Shown: in pieces, positions 51,322 to 62,869 of the stretch
How positions within the stretch are numbered: position 1 is the stretch's first letter
Layout of the letters: each line of letters starts with the position of its first letter
Assembly: GCF_018100785.1 (NCBI RefSeq)
Contig: NZ_JAGJEC010000006.1
Span: 28,061-92,060, forward strand
DNA length: 64,000 nucleotides
DNA from: Maribacter sp. MMG018
GTDB taxonomy: Bacteria; Bacteroidota; Bacteroidia; Flavobacteriales; Flavobacteriaceae
Direction of reading: 5' to 3'
Notes under the pieces: generated by a model
Databases searched by the model: none
Told to the model about the DNA's origin: nothing
Seen by the model: only the letters and a program-made list of their open reading frames with translations
Made by a program: the position numbers and the translations under genes

Positions 51322-51837
51322 ATGACAAGAGAAGAAAAAGCAAACGTTATACAAGATTTGACTACGCAGTTGGCAGATAGTTCTACTATTTATTTGGCAG
51401 ATATATCTGGATTGGATGCAGTTACAACATCTGATTTGAGAAGAGCCTGTTTTAAGGCAAATATCAGACTAGCTGTAGTTAAGAATACATTGCTTGCAAA
51501 AGCGATGGAGGCCTCTGATAAAGAGTTTGGCGAACTTCCCGAAGTTTTAAAGGGTAATACATCCTTAATGTTTTCGGAAGTAGCGAACGCTCCGGCCAAG
51601 TTAATAAAGAATTTCAGAAAAAAATCTGATAAACCTTTATTGAAAGGAGCTTTTGTAGAAGAGGCAATATATATTGGTGATGAGAACTTGGATGCTCTAG
51701 TGAGCATTAAGTCTAAAGAAGAAATGATTGGCGAGGTTATCGGATTGTTACAGTCTCCAGCCAAAAATGTTATTTCTGGACTTAAATCTGGTGGTGGTAA
51801 ACTTGCCGGAATCCTTAAGACATTATCAGAAAAATAA
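51322..51837 (+). CDS. rplJ: Large ribosomal subunit protein uL10
   Basis: 171-aa uL10, the base of the L7/L12 stalk. LTTQLADSSTIYLADISGLDA and ACFKANIRLAVVKNTLLAKA are typical of the N-terminal rRNA-binding domain; the C-terminal helix that binds L12 dimers is present (SPAKNVISGLKSGGGKLAGI...). Cotranscribed with rplA (25-nt gap) and rplL. Confidence 0.97.
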   Translation: MTREEKANVIQDLTTQLADSSTIYLADISGLDAVTTSDLRRACFKANIRLAVVKNTLLAKAMEASDKEFGELPEVLKGNTSLMFSEVANAPAKLIKNFRKKSDKPLLKGAFVEEAIYIGDENLDALVSIKSKEEMIGEVIGLLQSPAKNVISGLKSGGGKLAGILKTLSEK

Positions 51838-51885
51838 GTACGCACTAAACTAAGTATATTTTAAAATTTTATTAAACGATAGAAA

Positions 51886-52266
51886 ATGGCAGATTTAAAA
51901 GATTTCGCAGAACAATTGGTTAACCTTACGGTAAAAGAAGTAAATGAGTTGGCTGATATATTAAAAGAAGAATACGGTATAGAGCCTGCAGCTGCTGCAG
52001 TAGCTGTTGCTGCTGGTGGCGCTGGTGCCGAAGGTGGTGAAGCTGCTGAGGAAAAATCAGAATTCGATGTAATTTTGAAAGCGGCCGGAGCTTCTAAATT
52101 AGCAGTTGTTAAATTGGTTAAGGAATTGACCGGTTTAGGATTGAAAGATGCTAAGGATATTGTTGATAGTGCACCAAAAGCTGTTAAAGAAGGTGTTTCT
52201 AAAGACGAAGCAGAAGGTATCAAAAAATCATTGGAAGAAGCAGGAGCGGAAGTTGAGCTTAAATAG
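51886..52266 (+). CDS. rplL: Large ribosomal subunit protein bL12
   Basis: 126-aa bL12 of the stalk. N-terminal dimerisation helices ([19 protein letters not shown]), an Ala/Gly-rich hinge ([17 protein letters not shown]), and the globular C-terminal domain with [32 protein letters not shown]. Ends 132 nt before rpoB, with a hairpin between them. Confidence 0.98.
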   Translation: MADLKDFAEQLVNLTVKEVNELADILKEEYGIEPAAAAVAVAAGGAGAEGGEAAEEKSEFDVILKAAGASKLAVVKLVKELTGLGLKDAKDIVDSAPKAVKEGVSKDEAEGIKKSLEEAGAEVELK

Positions 52267-52290
52267 TAGCAACAACCATATCATTTTTGG

Positions 52291-52332
52291 TTTAGGTCTT
52301 TTCGCTTTTTGCGGCTAGACCTAAGCCTTTTT
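52291..52332 (+). terminator. Hairpin between rplL and rpoB, possible attenuator
   Basis: TTAGGTCT (52292-52299) pairs with AGACCTAA (52317-52324), with an inner CGC/GCG pair, followed by a T-rich stretch (CCTTTTTAT). The position matches the partial terminator of the E. coli rplL-rpoB gap, which lowers polymerase subunit synthesis. Efficiency cannot be judged. Confidence 0.5.
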
Positions 52333-52398
52333 ATATAATTAGGTATATTAAGATATATACTACCCCAATAGTACTCACGATCAAAACACTGTCCGTAG

Positions 52399-55300
52399 AT
52401 GTTCACAAATCAGACTGAAAGAATAAATTTTGCATCCGCTAAGAATACTCCGGAATATCCGGATTTCTTGGATATTCAGATTAAATCTTTTCAAGACTTT
52501 TTTCAACTTGAAACAAAATCTGATCAAAGAGGTAATGAAGGATTGTATAACACCTTCATGGAGAACTTTCCAATTACTGATACAAGAAATCAGTTTGTAC
52601 TGGAATTTTTAGATTACTTCATAGATCCTCCACGATATTCGATTCAAGAATGTATAGAACGTGGTCTAACTTATAGCGTACCGTTAAAGGCTAGATTAAA
52701 ATTATATTGTACCGATCCCGAGCATGAGGATTTTGAGACTATAGTACAAGATGTTTATTTGGGTACTATTCCATATATGACCCCTAGTGGTACTTTTGTG
52801 ATCAATGGAGCCGAAAGAGTTGTGGTTTCACAGTTGCACCGTTCGCCCGGTGTTTTCTTTGGTCAATCTTTCCATGCCAACGGAACCAAGTTATATTCTG
52901 CCAGGGTAATACCATTTAAAGGTTCTTGGATAGAATTTGCTACCGATATTAATGGTGTTATGTACGCCTATATCGATAGAAAGAAAAAATTACCTGTAAC
53001 CACCCTTTTTAGAGCTATCGGTTTTGAAAGGGATAAGGATATTTTAGAAATTTTCGACCTATCTGAAGAAGTGAAGGTTTCTAATGCAGGGCTAAAAAAA
53101 GTATTAGGTCGCAAACTCGCAGCCAGGGTTTTGAACACATGGCACGAAGATTTTGTTGATGAGGATACGGGTGAAGTAGTTTCTATAGAAAGAAATGAGA
53201 TTGTATTAGATCGTGATACAGTCCTAGAAAAAGAACATATAGCCCAAATTCTTGAGGCGGATGTTAAGACTATATTGTTGCATAAAGAAAACAATGCACA
53301 ATCTGATTATGCAATTATTCATAATACGCTTCAAAAAGATCCAACAAACTCCGAAAAAGAAGCTGTTGAGCATATCTACAGACAATTACGTAACGCCGAA
53401 CCGCCCGATGAGGAAACGGCACGTGGTATTATAGATAAATTGTTCTTCTCTGATCAACGATATAACTTAGGTGAAGTTGGTCGTTATAGAATGAACAAAA
53501 AATTACAGTTGGATATTGGAATGGACAAACAAGTTTTGACCAAAGAAGATATCATAACTATTATAAAGTATTTGATCGAGCTAATTAACTCAAAGGCTGA
53601 GATCGATGATATTGACCACCTTTCCAACCGTCGTGTTAGAACAGTGGGGGAGCAATTATCGTCTCAATTTGGTGTTGGTTTGGCCCGTATGGCGCGTACC
53701 ATTCGTGAGCGTATGAACGTTCGTGACAATGAGGTGTTTACACCGATAGATTTGATCAATGCCAAGACATTGTCATCTGTTATCAATTCATTCTTTGGTA
53801 CAAACCAGTTATCTCAGTTCATGGATCAAACGAATCCGTTGGCAGAGATTACTCACAAAAGGAGATTGTCGGCATTAGGACCTGGAGGTCTTTCTAGGGA
53901 GAGAGCAGGTTTTGAGGTACGTGATGTTCACTATACGCACTACGGCCGTCTTTGTCCGATAGAAACTCCTGAAGGACCGAATATTGGTCTTATATCTTCA
54001 CTTTCTGTATTTGCCAAAGTAAACCCAATGGGCTTCTTGGAAACACCTTACAGAAAGGTTGAAAATGCAAAAGTAGATACGGAAAACCATGTTTACTTAA
54101 GTGCGGAAGAGGAAGAAGGAATGAAAATTGCCCAGGCGAATATTCCTTTAAAAGAAAATGGAGAGATAGACGCTGAAAAGGTTATTGCTAGGGAAGAGGG
54201 TGATTTTCCAGTGGTTGATCCGGCAGAAATTCATTACACCGATGTTGCGCCTAATCAGATTGCGTCAATTTCGGCCTCATTGATTCCGTTTTTGGAACAT
54301 GATGATGCTAACCGTGCCTTGATGGGGTCTAACATGATGCGCCAGGCAGTTCCATTATTAAAACCACAATCACCAATTGTAGGTACAGGATTGGAAAGGC
54401 AAGTGGCATCAGATTCGAGGGTACTTATAAATGCTGAAGGTGATGGTGTTGTTGAGTATGTTGATGCTCAAAAGATCACTATAAAATATGATAGAACCGA
54501 TACCGAAAGGTTAATTAGCTTTGATAGCGATGAGAAGACTTATTCTTTGGTTAAGTTCAGAAAAACGAACCAAGGTACAAGTATTAACCTAAAACCTATT
54601 GTTAGAAGAGGAGACAGGGTTAAGAAAGGTCAGGTGCTATGTGAAGGTTATGCTACAGAAAAAGGTGAATTGGCCTTGGGTAGAAACCTTACGGTAGCCT
54701 TTATGCCTTGGAAAGGATATAACTTTGAGGATGCCATCGTAATTTCTGAAAAAGTTGTACGTGAAGATATCTTTACATCGATCCACGTAGATGAATATTC
54801 TCTAGAAGTTAGGGATACCAAATTAGGTGCAGAAGAATTAACACATGATATTCCAAACGTTTCGGAAGAAGCGACCAAGGACTTGGACGAAAACGGAATG
54901 ATTCGTATAGGTGCCGAGGTGAAGCCCGGTGATATCTTAATAGGTAAGATCACACCTAAAGGTGAATCGGATCCAACTCCTGAAGAAAAACTGTTACGTG
55001 CCATTTTTGGTGACAAGGCAGGGGATGTAAAAGATGCTTCGCTGAAAGCTTCTCCTTCTTTGAGAGGTGTTGTTATCGATAAGAAATTGTTCTCTAGATC
55101 GGTAAAAGATAAGAGAAAACGTTCTGAGGATAAAGAAGAGCTATCTAAATTGGAATTGGAATATGAAGTAAAATTCCAAGAACTTAAAGATATCTTGGTA
55201 GAGAAGTTGTTTACCTTGGTTAACGGAAAAACTTCTCAGGGTGTATTAAATGATTTAGGTGAAGAAGTTTTACCTAAAGGTAAAAAGTACACCATGAAGA

Positions 55301-56208
55301 TGTTGAACTCTGTAGACGATTTTGCCCACTTGGTAGGAGGAAGTTGGACTACCGATGAGGAAACAAACAATTTGGTCGCGGATTTACTTCATAACTATAA
55401 GATTAAGTTGAACGACCTTCAAGGTAACTTAAGAAGGGATAAGTTTACAATTTCTGTTGGAGATGAACTACCAGCAGGTATAATGAAGTTGGCTAAAGTC
55501 TATATTGCTAAAAAGCGTAAGCTTAAAGTTGGTGATAAAATGGCAGGTCGTCACGGTAACAAGGGTATCGTTTCTAGAATTGTTCGTCAAGAGGATATGC
55601 CTTTCTTAGAAGACGGAACACCTGTAGATATCGTATTGAATCCATTAGGTGTACCTTCTCGTATGAACATTGGACAGATATATGAAACCGTGTTAGGTTG
55701 GGCCGGACTCAAATTGGGTAAAAAATATGCCACACCTATATTCGATGGTGCTTCTTTAGATGAAATAAATGCGTATACTGATGAGGCCGGTATTCCAAGA
55801 TTCGGACATACCTACCTATACGATGGTGGTACAGGTCAACGTTTTGATCAACCTGCAACAGTAGGTGTTATTTATATGTTGAAGTTGGGTCACATGGTAG
55901 ACGATAAGATGCATGCTCGTTCTATTGGACCATACTCTTTAATTACGCAGCAGCCATTGGGTGGTAAAGCACAGTTTGGTGGTCAGCGTTTCGGGGAGAT
56001 GGAAGTTTGGGCTCTTGAAGCATATGGTGCCTCGGCTACACTTAGAGAAATATTGACCGTAAAATCGGATGATGTTATCGGTAGGGCCAAGACTTATGAG
56101 TCTATTGTTAAAGGAGAGACAATGCCAGAACCTGGATTGCCAGAATCTTTCAATGTATTAATGCACGAACTTAAAGGTTTAGGTTTGGATATTAGATTGG
56201 AAGAGTAG
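52399..56208 (+). CDS. rpoB: DNA-directed RNA polymerase subunit beta
   Basis: A 1269-aa beta subunit with full blocks: [70 protein letters not shown] and [21 protein letters not shown]. The rifampicin pocket residues are wild-type ([19 protein letters not shown]), so no resistance substitution is seen there. Cotranscribed with rpoC after 57 nt. Confidence 0.99.
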   Translation: MFTNQTERINFASAKNTPEYPDFLDIQIKSFQDFFQLETKSDQRGNEGLYNTFMENFPITDTRNQFVLEFLDYFIDPPRYSIQECIERGLTYSVPLKARLKLYCTDPEHEDFETIVQDVYLGTIPYMTPSGTFVINGAERVVVSQLHRSPGVFFGQSFHANGTKLYSARVIPFKGSWIEFATDINGVMYAYIDRKKKLPVTTLFRAIGFERDKDILEIFDLSEEVKVSNAGLKKVLGRKLAARVLNTWHEDFVDEDTGEVVSIERNEIVLDRDTVLEKEHIAQILEADVKTILLHKENNAQSDYAIIHNTLQKDPTNSEKEAVEHIYRQLRNAEPPDEETARGIIDKLFFSDQRYNLGEVGRYRMNKKLQLDIGMDKQVLTKEDIITIIKYLIELINSKAEIDDIDHLSNRRVRTVGEQLSSQFGVGLARMARTIRERMNVRDNEVFTPIDLINAKTLSSVINSFFGTNQLSQFMDQTNPLAEITHKRRLSALGPGGLSRERAGFEVRDVHYTHYGRLCPIETPEGPNIGLISSLSVFAKVNPMGFLETPYRKVENAKVDTENHVYLSAEEEEGMKIAQANIPLKENGEIDAEKVIAREEGDFPVVDPAEIHYTDVAPNQIASISASLIPFLEHDDANRALMGSNMMRQAVPLLKPQSPIVGTGLERQVASDSRVLINAEGDGVVEYVDAQKITIKYDRTDTERLISFDSDEKTYSLVKFRKTNQGTSINLKPIVRRGDRVKKGQVLCEGYATEKGELALGRNLTVAFMPWKGYNFEDAIVISEKVVREDIFTSIHVDEYSLEVRDTKLGAEELTHDIPNVSEEATKDLDENGMIRIGAEVKPGDILIGKITPKGESDPTPEEKLLRAIFGDKAGDVKDASLKASPSLRGVVIDKKLFSRSVKDKRKRSEDKEELSKLELEYEVKFQELKDILVEKLFTLVNGKTSQGVLNDLGEEVLPKGKKYTMKMLNSVDDFAHLVGGSWTTDEETNNLVADLLHNYKIKLNDLQGNLRRDKFTISVGDELPAGIMKLAKVYIAKKRKLKVGDKMAGRHGNKGIVSRIVRQEDMPFLEDGTPVDIVLNPLGVPSRMNIGQIYETVLGWAGLKLGKKYATPIFDGASLDEINAYTDEAGIPRFGHTYLYDGGTGQRFDQPATVGVIYMLKLGHMVDDKMHARSIGPYSLITQQPLGGKAQFGGQRFGEMEVWALEAYGASATLREILTVKSDDVIGRAKTYESIVKGETMPEPGLPESFNVLMHELKGLGLDIRLEE

Positions 56209-56265
56209 TATTGTAGTCTTAAAGACTATTTGTAATAAAATTAAAATCATTATCAGCACGCTATT

Positions 56266-59200
56266 ATGGCAAGAATAAAAGATAATAACCCAATAAAAAG
56301 GTTTAATAAAATTTCAATCGGATTGGCATCTCCAGAAGCAATTTTGGCAGAATCCAGAGGTGAAGTTTTAAAACCTGAAACAATTAATTATAGAACGCAC
56401 AAACCAGAACGTGATGGTTTGTTCTGTGAGCGTATTTTTGGTCCCGTAAAGGATTATGAGTGTGCTTGTGGTAAATACAAACGTATTCGTTATAGGGGTA
56501 TCGTTTGTGATCGTTGTGGTGTTGAAGTTACAGAGAAAAAAGTACGAAGAGACAGGGTAGGTCATATTAACCTTGTTGTGCCTGTTGCACATATTTGGTA
56601 CTTCCGTTCTTTACCTAATAAAATCGGATATCTTCTTGGGTTGCCATCTAAGAAGTTGGATATGATCATTTACTACGAGCGTTATGTAGTAATACAACCA
56701 GGTATCGCAAAAGGTCCTGAAGGTGAAGAAATAAATAAAATGGATTTCTTGACGGAGGAGGAATATTTGAACATTTTAGAATCCCTTCCACAAGAAAATC
56801 AATATTTAGAGGATACGGATCCCAATAAGTTTATCGCTAAAATGGGAGCTGAATGTTTAATTGATCTCTTAGGAAGAATCAATCTAAAAGAACTTTCTTT
56901 TGAGCTTAGACATAAAGCGAATACAGAAACCTCTAAACAAAGAAAAACAGAGGCTTTAAAAAGATTGCAGGTTGTTGAGGCCTTGAGGGAGTCACAAGAA
57001 AATCGTGAAAACCTTCCAGAGTGGATGATTATGAAGGTAATTCCGGTGATTCCACCAGAATTACGTCCATTGGTGCCATTAGATGGTGGTCGTTTCGCCA
57101 CATCGGATTTGAATGATTTGTACAGAAGGGTTATTATCAGAAACAACCGTTTAAAAAGGTTGGTAGAAATAAAGGCTCCTGAAGTTATTTTGCGTAATGA
57201 AAAGCGTATGCTTCAAGAAGCTGTAGATTCTCTTTTTGATAACACAAGAAAAGCTTCTGCTGTTAAAACGGAATCTAACAGACCGTTAAAATCCCTTTCA
57301 GATTCATTAAAAGGTAAACAAGGTCGTTTCCGTCAAAACTTGCTAGGTAAACGTGTGGATTATTCAGCACGTTCGGTAATTGTTGTTGGACCGGAATTGA
57401 ACTTATATGAATGTGGTCTTCCAAAAGATATGGCTGCCGAGTTGTACAAACCTTTCGTTATCAGAAAATTGATAGAAAGAGGTATTGTTAAAACGGTAAA
57501 ATCGGCCAAGAAAATTATAGACAAGAAAGAACCGGTTGTTTGGGATATTCTTGAAAACGTATTGAAAGGTCATCCTGTTCTATTGAACCGTGCCCCTACA
57601 TTGCACCGTTTAGGTATACAGGCTTTCCAACCAAAATTGATTGAGGGTAAAGCAATTAGATTGCACCCATTGGCCTGTACGGCATTTAATGCGGATTTTG
57701 ATGGGGATCAAATGGCGGTTCACCTGCCATTGGGACCAGAAGCGATTCTAGAAGCGCAATTGCTAATGTTGGCTTCACAGAATATATTGAACCCTGCAAA
57801 TGGTTCTCCGATTACGGTACCGTCACAGGATATGGTCTTGGGTCTTTATTATATGACCAAAGAACGTAAATCAACTCCTGAAGTTCCTGTAAAGGGAGAA
57901 GGGTTGACATTCTATTCGGCCGAAGAAGTCGAGATAGCCTTTAATGAAGGTATGGTTGATCTTAATGCCGGTATCAAGGTAAGGGCAAAAGACTTTAATG
58001 AAGAAGGGGAGTTGGTATACCAAATTATATCAACAACCGTTGGTCGTGTGTTGTTCAACAAGAATGTTCCAGAGCAGGCAGGTTATATTAACCAAGTACT
58101 TAATAAAAAAGCATTAAGGAATATTATTGGTGATATTTTAGCTGTTACCGATGTTCCTACAACGGCCAGTTTCTTGGATAAGATCAAGACAATGGGGTAT
58201 GAGTTCGCCTTTAAAGGTGGTTTGTCCTTTAGTTTAGGTGATATTATCATTCCGAAAGAAAAAATCGATATGATCGCTGAGGCCAATAATGATGTTGACG
58301 GAATTATGGCCAACTATAATATGGGTCTTATTACCAATAACGAGCGTTACAATCAGGTGATCGATGTTTGGACTTCTACCAATGCGATGCTTACCGAGTT
58401 GGCTATGAAACGTATACGTGAAGATAAACAAGGGTTTAATTCTGTGTATATGATGTTGGATTCCGGAGCGAGGGGTTCTAAAGAGCAGATAAGACAGTTG
58501 ACCGGTATGCGTGGTTTGATGGCTAAGCCTAAAAAATCGACCGCTGGTGGTGGTGAAATTATTGAAAACCCTATTCTTTCTAACTTTAAGGAAGGTTTAT
58601 CGATTCTTGAATACTTTATCTCTACTCACGGTGCACGTAAAGGTCTGGCGGATACAGCTTTGAAAACGGCGGATGCTGGTTATCTAACACGTCGTCTAGT
58701 GGATGTATCACAAGATGTGATCATTAACATCGAAGATTGTGGAACCTTACGAGGTGTTGAGATCCAAGCGCTTAAGAAAAACGAGGAGATTGTAGAAACT
58801 CTAGGCGAAAGAATATTAGGTCGTGTATCATTACATGATGTTTATGATCCAGTAACAGAAGAATTGTTGTTGAAGTCGGGTCAAGAAATAATGGAGTCCG
58901 ATATCAAGAAGATCGAAGCTTCTCCGATAGAGAAAGTAGAAGTTCGTTCAGCTCTGACTTGTGAAGCCCAAAAAGGAATTTGTGCAAAATGTTATGGTAG
59001 AAACCTATCTACGAATAAAATGGTACAACGAGGTGAAGCCGTTGGTGTAGTTGCTGCACAGTCGATTGGTGAGCCTGGTACTCAGTTAACATTGCGTACT
59101 TTCCACGTGGGAGGTATTGCCGGTAACATTTCAGAGGACAACAAATTGGAAGCTAAGTTTTCAGGTGTTGCAGAGATAGAGGATCTAAGAACGGTTAAAG

Positions 59201-60564
59201 GAGAAAATGCTGAAGGAAAACCTGTCAATATAGTAATATCAAGAACATCTGAAATAAAGATAGTTGATGGTAAAACGGGCATTACCCTTAGTACCAATAA
59301 CATTCCTTATGGTTCGCAATTGTTCATAGAAGATGGGGCTAAAGTTGAAAAAGGTGATTTGATATGTTCTTGGGATCCATATAACGGTGTAATTGTTTCT
59401 GAGTTCCCTGGTAAGATTGCTTACGAGAATATAGAACAAGGGGTTACCTATCAAGTAGAGATCGATGAGCAAACTGGATTCCAAGAAAAAGTAATTTCTG
59501 AATCTAGAAACAAAAAGTTGATTCCAACTTTATTAATTCAAGATGCCAAAGGTGAAACATTAAGGTCGTATAACCTTCCTGTAGGTTCTCACATAATGGT
59601 AGATGATGGAGATAAGATCAAAGAAGGTAAGATTTTGGTTAAGATACCACGTAAATCTGCTAAAGCAGGTGATATTACGGGTGGTCTTCCAAGGGTGACA
59701 GAACTTTTTGAAGCGCGTAACCCTTCTAACCCTGCAGTTGTTTCCGAGATAGACGGTGTGGTTTCTTTTGGTAAGATAAAAAGAGGTAACCGTGAAATCA
59801 TTATAGAATCAAAACTTGGTGAGGTCAAGAAATACTTAGTAAAACTTTCTAATCAGATCTTGGTTCAAGAAAACGATTATGTAAGAGCTGGTATGCCATT
59901 ATCGGATGGTTCTATTACACCAGAAGATATCTTGGCGATTAAAGGTCCATCAGCTGTTCAGCAATATTTGGTTAACGAGGTACAAGAGGTGTATCGCTTG
60001 CAAGGGGTTAAAATCAATGATAAACACTTTGAGGTTGTTGTAAGACAAATGATGCGTAAAGTGAGAATTGTTGATCCAGGTGATACTATTTTCCTTGAAA
60101 ACCAATTGATTCATAAAGATGATTTTATTAGAGAAAATGATGAAATCTTTGGTAAGAAAGTAGTTATGGAAGCAGGTGATTCGGAAAACTTGAAACCAGG
60201 ACAGATTGTTACATCTAGAGAACTTCGTGACGAAAATTCTGTATTGAGAAGAAGTGATAAAGCCCTTGTAGAGGCACGCGATGCTGTTGCAGCCACCGCT
60301 ACTCCGATATTACAAGGTATTACTAGAGCTTCGTTACAGACTAAATCGTTTATCTCTGCTGCATCTTTCCAAGAGACAACAAAAGTATTGAACGAAGCGG
60401 CTGTAAGTGGCAAAGTGGATACTTTGGAAGGCTTGAAAGAGAATGTTATCGTTGGACATAAGATTCCGGCAGGAACCGGAATGAGAGACTATGAAAATAT
60501 TATAGTCGGTTCCAAGGAAGAGTACGATGAGATAATGGCCAGAAAAGAGGCCTTAAGATTCTAA
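56266..60564 (+). CDS. rpoC: DNA-directed RNA polymerase subunit beta prime
   Basis: A 1432-aa beta prime subunit. The catalytic Mg motif NADFDGD lies in [19 protein letters not shown]. The first zinc site is [20 protein letters not shown] near the N-terminus, and the second zinc site is in [14 protein letters not shown]. The trigger-loop block [16 protein letters not shown] is present. It is ended by a strong terminator, which closes the block beginning at the tRNAs. Confidence 0.99.
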   Translation: MARIKDNNPIKRFNKISIGLASPEAILAESRGEVLKPETINYRTHKPERDGLFCERIFGPVKDYECACGKYKRIRYRGIVCDRCGVEVTEKKVRRDRVGHINLVVPVAHIWYFRSLPNKIGYLLGLPSKKLDMIIYYERYVVIQPGIAKGPEGEEINKMDFLTEEEYLNILESLPQENQYLEDTDPNKFIAKMGAECLIDLLGRINLKELSFELRHKANTETSKQRKTEALKRLQVVEALRESQENRENLPEWMIMKVIPVIPPELRPLVPLDGGRFATSDLNDLYRRVIIRNNRLKRLVEIKAPEVILRNEKRMLQEAVDSLFDNTRKASAVKTESNRPLKSLSDSLKGKQGRFRQNLLGKRVDYSARSVIVVGPELNLYECGLPKDMAAELYKPFVIRKLIERGIVKTVKSAKKIIDKKEPVVWDILENVLKGHPVLLNRAPTLHRLGIQAFQPKLIEGKAIRLHPLACTAFNADFDGDQMAVHLPLGPEAILEAQLLMLASQNILNPANGSPITVPSQDMVLGLYYMTKERKSTPEVPVKGEGLTFYSAEEVEIAFNEGMVDLNAGIKVRAKDFNEEGELVYQIISTTVGRVLFNKNVPEQAGYINQVLNKKALRNIIGDILAVTDVPTTASFLDKIKTMGYEFAFKGGLSFSLGDIIIPKEKIDMIAEANNDVDGIMANYNMGLITNNERYNQVIDVWTSTNAMLTELAMKRIREDKQGFNSVYMMLDSGARGSKEQIRQLTGMRGLMAKPKKSTAGGGEIIENPILSNFKEGLSILEYFISTHGARKGLADTALKTADAGYLTRRLVDVSQDVIINIEDCGTLRGVEIQALKKNEEIVETLGERILGRVSLHDVYDPVTEELLLKSGQEIMESDIKKIEASPIEKVEVRSALTCEAQKGICAKCYGRNLSTNKMVQRGEAVGVVAAQSIGEPGTQLTLRTFHVGGIAGNISEDNKLEAKFSGVAEIEDLRTVKGENAEGKPVNIVISRTSEIKIVDGKTGITLSTNNIPYGSQLFIEDGAKVEKGDLICSWDPYNGVIVSEFPGKIAYENIEQGVTYQVEIDEQTGFQEKVISESRNKKLIPTLLIQDAKGETLRSYNLPVGSHIMVDDGDKIKEGKILVKIPRKSAKAGDITGGLPRVTELFEARNPSNPAVVSEIDGVVSFGKIKRGNREIIIESKLGEVKKYLVKLSNQILVQENDYVRAGMPLSDGSITPEDILAIKGPSAVQQYLVNEVQEVYRLQGVKINDKHFEVVVRQMMRKVRIVDPGDTIFLENQLIHKDDFIRENDEIFGKKVVMEAGDSENLKPGQIVTSRELRDENSVLRRSDKALVEARDAVAATATPILQGITRASLQTKSFISAASFQETTKVLNEAAVSGKVDTLEGLKENVIVGHKIPAGTGMRDYENIIVGSKEEYDEIMARKEALRF

Positions 60565-60570
60565 ATATCG

Positions 60571-60603
60571 AAAGCCCTCAATTTTAATTGAGGGCTTTTT
60601 TTG
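60571..60603 (+). terminator. Terminator of the rpoBC operon
   Basis: A 12-bp or longer perfect stem (AAAGCCCTCAAT 60571-60582 / ATTGAGGGCTTT 60587-60598) with a 4-nt loop and a long T run, 6 nt after the rpoC stop. Confidence 0.92.
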
Positions 60604-60626
60604 TTTAAACGCTATTTTATAATAAG

Positions 60627-60941
60627 ATGAGTGACGATAAAAAACAAAATCAAAAACAAATAAATATAGAGTTAGATGAAAAAATGGCGGAAGGTGTTTA
60701 TTCCAATCTAGCCATAATCAATCATTCTGTATCAGAATTTGTGGTAGATTTTATAAGTATGATGCCAGGGGCTCCCAAGGCAAAGGTTAAAAGTAGGATT
60801 ATTTTAACCCCACAGCACGCCAAGAAATTTTTGAAGGCCCTTAACGATAATGTTCAAAGATTCGAGAAAGCGCATGGTACAATAAAAGATTATGAACAAC
60901 CTCCTATTCCATTAAATTTTGGCCCAACAGGAGAAGCATAA
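60627..60941 (+). CDS. DUF3467 family protein
   Basis: A 104-aa protein matching the small DUF3467 family, known mainly in Bacteroidota and a few other phyla: INIELDEKMAEGVYSNLAIINHS, FVVDFISMMPGAPKAKVKSRIILTPQHAKKFL. The role is unknown; its regular position just after rpoC in flavobacteria suggests cotranscription in some strains, but here the strong terminator separates it. A promoter was not recognised. Confidence 0.9.
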   Translation: MSDDKKQNQKQINIELDEKMAEGVYSNLAIINHSVSEFVVDFISMMPGAPKAKVKSRIILTPQHAKKFLKALNDNVQRFEKAHGTIKDYEQPPIPLNFGPTGEA

Positions 60942-60970
60942 AAAAAGCCCACTTTAAGTGGGCTTTTTTT
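60941..60970. terminator. Bidirectional terminator between DUF3467 and prfC
   Basis: AAAAAAGCCCACT / AGTGGGCTTTTTT with a tight loop and A/T runs on both sides, shared by the two convergent genes; its right end reaches the prfC stop. Confidence 0.88.
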
Positions 60971-62558
60971 ATTCGAATTCTGATACAAAATGAAGTTTGA
61001 CGTTCGGATATTTTTGTTGGGTCATTTGTAAAGAGAACTGTGAATCTGCAAGAAATACCAATTGACCTCTCTTGTCCTTGGCCAAAAATTTCTGTTTTAC
61101 CCTAATAAATTCTTTATACTCTTCACTTTTGTTATTGTCCGTGCCTACCCAGCATGCTTTATAAACCGGAAAGTTTTCATAACTACATTTGGCTCCGTAT
61201 TCATGTTCTAACCTATATTGGATTACCTCGAACTGTAAAGCTCCTACGGTCCCAATTACTTTTCTTCCGTTCATCTCAAGGGTGAATAACTGAGCGACCC
61301 CTTCGTCCATCAACTGGTCTATACCCTTATATAACTGCTTCGATTTCATAGGGTCGGCATTATTGATGTATCTAAAATGTTCGGGAGAGAAACTAGGTAT
61401 ACCTTTATAATGTAATATTTCACCTTCGGTCAAGGTGTCACCTATCTTAAAATTACCTGTATCGTGCAAACCAACGATATCCCCAGGGTAAGAAGTGTCA
61501 ACGATTTCTTTTTTTTCTGCAAAAAATGCATTGGGACTCGAAAATTTAAGTTTCTTGTTCAATCTGACATGTAGATAAGGTTTGTTTCTTTCAAAAGTAC
61601 CCGATACAATTTTTACGAAGGCCAAACGGTCTCTATGTTTTGGGTCCATATTCGCATGGATTTTGAATACAAAACCGGTCAAATCTTTTTCATCCGCCTT
61701 AACCAAACGCTCCTCCGCCATTTTTGGCTTGGGAGAAGGTGCAATTTCTATAAAACAATCAAGTAGTTCCCTAACGCCAAAGTTATTTAGGGCCGAACCA
61801 AAAAAGACAGGTTGTTGTTCTCCTTCTAAATATTGATCCTTGTCGAACGGAGGGTATACTCCCCATACCAATTCTAAATTATCGCGAAGATTTTCAGCGG
61901 CAGAAGAACCAATTATTTTTTCCAGTTCAGGATTTTCAATATCATTAAATGCTATGGTTTCCTCAATATTTTTTTTGCTGTCTCCGCTGAACAGGTTTAT
62001 GTTTTTTTCGTAAATATTGTAAATCCCCTTAAAGTCGTATCCCATACCTATGGGGAAACTTAAGGGAGTTACGGAAAGACCCAACTTTTGTTCAAGTTCA
62101 TCCAACAGGTCAAAGGCATCTCGACCCTCTCTATCCAATTTGTTAATGAATACGAGCATTGGAATTTTTCGCATACGGCAAACTTCGACCAACTTAACGG
62201 TCTGTTCCTCTACACCTTTGGCGACATCGATTACAACAATAACACTATCCACTGCCGTTAAGGTCCTGAAAGTGTCCTCTGCAAAATCTTTATGCCCAGG
62301 GGTGTCAAGTATATTTATTTTTTTGTCCTTGTAAATAAATGCCAAAACAGATGTGGCAACAGAAATTCCTCTTTGCCTCTCAATTTCCATAAAATCACTC
62401 GTTGCGGTTTTTTTGATTTTATTGTTTTTAACCGCACCAGCTTCTTGAATGGCACCACCAAAAAGCAATAATTTCTCCGTCAATGTGGTTTTTCCCGCAT
62501 CTGGATGCGAAATAATACCAAAAGTTCTCCGTCTCTCAATCTCGTCTTTAAAACTCAT
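60969..62558 (-). CDS. prfC: Peptide chain release factor 3
   Basis: GTPase that removes RF1/RF2 from terminated ribosomes. G1 [11 protein letters not shown]2 [10 protein letters not shown]3 [13 protein letters not shown]4 NKLDREGRD and the RF3-specific C-terminal domain ([30 protein letters not shown]) are all present. 529 aa is normal. It is not needed for growth in most bacteria. The gene has its own region upstream with a TACTTTTG motif on the minus strand, 17 nt before the start. Confidence 0.97.
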   Translation of the reverse strand: MSFKDEIERRRTFGIISHPDAGKTTLTEKLLLFGGAIQEAGAVKNNKIKKTATSDFMEIERQRGISVATSVLAFIYKDKKINILDTPGHKDFAEDTFRTLTAVDSVIVVIDVAKGVEEQTVKLVEVCRMRKIPMLVFINKLDREGRDAFDLLDELEQKLGLSVTPLSFPIGMGYDFKGIYNIYEKNINLFSGDSKKNIEETIAFNDIENPELEKIIGSSAAENLRDNLELVWGVYPPFDKDQYLEGEQQPVFFGSALNNFGVRELLDCFIEIAPSPKPKMAEERLVKADEKDLTGFVFKIHANMDPKHRDRLAFVKIVSGTFERNKPYLHVRLNKKLKFSSPNAFFAEKKEIVDTSYPGDIVGLHDTGNFKIGDTLTEGEILHYKGIPSFSPEHFRYINNADPMKSKQLYKGIDQLMDEGVAQLFTLEMNGRKVIGTVGALQFEVIQYRLEHEYGAKCSYENFPVYKACWVGTDNNKSEEYKEFIRVKQKFLAKDKRGQLVFLADSQFSLQMTQQKYPNVKLHFVSEFE

Positions 62559-62869
62559 TAAAAATCAATTTTGGCAAAAGTACTGGAAATTGGGTATTTT
62601 GACCAGAATTAATTAACGGAGTATTTATGTTTAAAACAAAGTACGATGTTGAAAATGAATTGCTAGGTTTTAATATAGGGGTAATTTGGGGTTAATATTT
62701 GAAATAGTGTACTTAATAGATATTTATTAACAAGTTATCCGAAATATATAAAAGCTAATAATTTTACTATTATCTTGCGCACCATTCTTTGAAGTAGTTC
62801 CCATTCTTACCCTTTATTATTTCCTACTTTTAATTTGCCATGGTGATTAGTAATTAAAACTAAACATAT
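62559..62869. other. Divergent intergenic region between prfC and the surface protein gene
   Basis: 311 AT-rich bp. A minus-strand TACTTTTG at 62575-62582 fits a prfC -7 element, without a -33 box. For the surface protein gene only near-matches are seen (TAATATTTG, TATCTTGC). I see no small gene or clear repeat. Confidence 0.5.

Noticed and set aside
51861..52223. Ala/Ser-rich antisense frames over rplL and rplJ
   Set aside because: Created by the Ala/Lys-rich codons of the ribosomal proteins on the other strand.
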